DNA of 40,450 nucleotides from JBCBEX01 sp038528235 (GTDB lineage Bacteria > Bacteroidota > Rhodothermia > Rhodothermales > Rubricoccaceae). Positions within the stretch are counted from its first letter, which is position 1, and each line of letters starts with the position of its first letter. Under the pieces are notes generated by a model, which was not told the origin of the DNA, did not search any database, and worked only from the letters and a program-made list of their open reading frames with translations. Positions 39,606 to 40,450 of this stretch are shown here, in pieces. The stretch is taken from assembly GCA_038528235.1 (NCBI GenBank), contig JBCBEX010000035.1, positions 1 through 40,450 of the forward strand, read 5' to 3'. Position numbers and translations under genes: made by a program.

Positions 39606-40450
39606 TCACTCGCGAGCGAGAATCGTCGCGATGACAGGGAGGTGATCGCTGAGAGTCGGCAGGGTCTCCGTGGCGAGCGGGAACGCGACCTGTGTGCTGT
39701 TGGGGACGAGTTCAGGGCGCATGCTGTCGCTGACGAGGAGGTAGTCGAGTTGGCGAGTCGGATCGTCAGACGGGTGGGTGAATGTCAGCGACGGCGTCCG
39801 CGCGCGCCGAGTCGCTAGCGGATCGACGAGGGGGAGGGGACGCACTGCCAGTGTGTCCATCATCGGCGTTGCGGTGAGGCGAGCATACTCTCGGCTATCC
39901 GGCAGCAGGTTGAGGTCGCCCGCTACAACCACGTTGGCCTCGGGGCTGAGCGAGGCGAGGTGCGCATTGAGCAAGTCGATTTGCCCCAGTCGCCAGCCTT
40001 CGTTGCGCTCGCCGCGCCCGGCTTTGAGGTGCGCCGCGACGAGCGTGAAGGTGTAGTTCTCCCGTGCGCGCACCTCCACAGCGAAGAGGCGGTGGTTGAC
40101 GAGGCTCGTTGCCGAGGGCGTGCCGTCGTCGTTGACTTGGCCCTCGATCGGCGTCCACACGTCCGAGAACGACGTCAGCGGCCCGAGCGGGAGGCGGCTC
40201 ATCACCACCACGTTCTGGTACCAGTTCGGGCTCTCCGTCGAGGCGAAGAAGCGGTAGCCCATGTCAGGGAAGAGCGAGTCGGCGAGGAGCTTGAGTTGCT
40301 GCTCGCTCTCGATCTCTTGAATCGAGAGCACGTCGGCGTCAAGCGCACGGATCGCCTCGGCGAAGAGCCGACCTTTCTCTGCGAGTGCATCCAGGTCAGG
40401 CTCATTCTCCCGGTCGTTGTCGATGTAGGGGTCGTCGAACGCGTCGATGA
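39606..40450 (-). CDS. Endonuclease/exonuclease/phosphatase family protein, partial
   Basis: The N-terminus is beyond the right edge; about 281 residues are visible. The EEP fold motifs are DDPYIDNDRENEPDLDALAE near the edge, DADVLSIQEIESEQQL with the metal-binding Glu, LVAAHLKAGRGERNEGWRLG, NVVVAGDLNLLPDS (Asp, Asn), RQLDYLLVSD and TLSDHLPVIATI (Asp-His). The catalytic set is complete. Members act on DNA, RNA or phospholipids; the early DDP-xxD pattern is common in secreted members of Bacteroidota, but the signal peptide region is not visible. Converges with rsmA. Confidence 0.88.
   Translation of the reverse strand, partial: IDAFDDPYIDNDRENEPDLDALAEKGRLFAEAIRALDADVLSIQEIESEQQLKLLADSLFPDMGYRFFASTESPNWYQNVVVMSRLPLGPLTSFSDVWTPIEGQVNDDGTPSATSLVNHRLFAVEVRARENYTFTLVAAHLKAGRGERNEGWRLGQIDLLNAHLASLSPEANVVVAGDLNLLPDSREYARLTATPMMDTLAVRPLPLVDPLATRRARTPSLTFTHPSDDPTRQLDYLLVSDSMRPELVPNSTQVAFPLATETLPTLSDHLPVIATILARE

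Overview
This is a GC-rich bacterial chromosomal segment, almost fully coding on both strands, with no phage, plasmid, IS or CRISPR content. I infer a marine or halophilic member of the Bacteroidota/Rhodothermota side of the tree (Rhodothermales-like). The reasons are lipoproteins with FlgD/T9SS-type beta modules, a small protein with a PID-CTERM-like tail, almost no Shine-Dalgarno sequences before the starts, and a Sco1/PCu(A)C/SafE copper set. No taxonomic marker in the window settles this.

Layout. 1-2110: a truncated sodium/solute symporter gene diverges from an aldose 1-epimerase, with a tandem 20-bp repeat between them. 2129-4966: fatty acid synthesis genes fabH-fabD-fabG on the minus strand. 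5243-8140: an orphan receiver-domain protein and two tandemly duplicated lipoproteins. 8262-11296: a TPR/periplasmic-binding-protein fusion, bamD and nadD. 11420-12337: a jacalin-like / histone H1-like / helix-hairpin-helix fusion with its own terminator. 12495-17774: a PhoD-type phosphatase, an S9 peptidase with an extra C-terminal domain, and an RlaP-like nucleotidyltransferase. 17878-21580: a DUF2231 membrane protein, then hrcA-grpE-dnaJ. 21647-24570: an HD-domain phosphohydrolase diverging from a polysaccharide deacetylase-like protein. 24746-26530: umuD-umuC with a palindromic operator candidate. 26671-29217 (minus): M28 peptidase, ECF-type sigma factor and VOC protein. 29359-31639: ribD, plsC and tRNA-Gln(CUG). 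32023-34248: a small PID-CTERM-like protein and the copper delivery set. 34439-38460: rpiA, a collagen-like lipoprotein, a TPR protein and a VWA protein. 38667-40450: rsmA and a truncated endonuclease/exonuclease/phosphatase.

The genes are mainly core housekeeping: lipid synthesis, outer-membrane assembly, NAD and riboflavin synthesis, protein folding and rRNA methylation. Envelope and secreted proteins are scattered among them. Few operons are long; the clearest are fabH-fabD-fabG, hrcA-grpE-dnaJ, umuDC and sco1-PCu(A)C-SafE.

The least explained content is non-coding. Several unrelated short tandem repeats all have a 7-bp unit and sit at gene borders, sometimes touching or entering the start codon region (rpiA, the deacetylase, rsmA, the ends of ribD and fabH, and between umuC and the VOC gene). 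Larger imperfect palindromes flank rsmA. Among proteins, the jacalin/H1/HhH fusion, the lipoproteins with a domain apparently split by an insertion, and the sigma factor with a VOC-like tail beside a VOC gene stand out.
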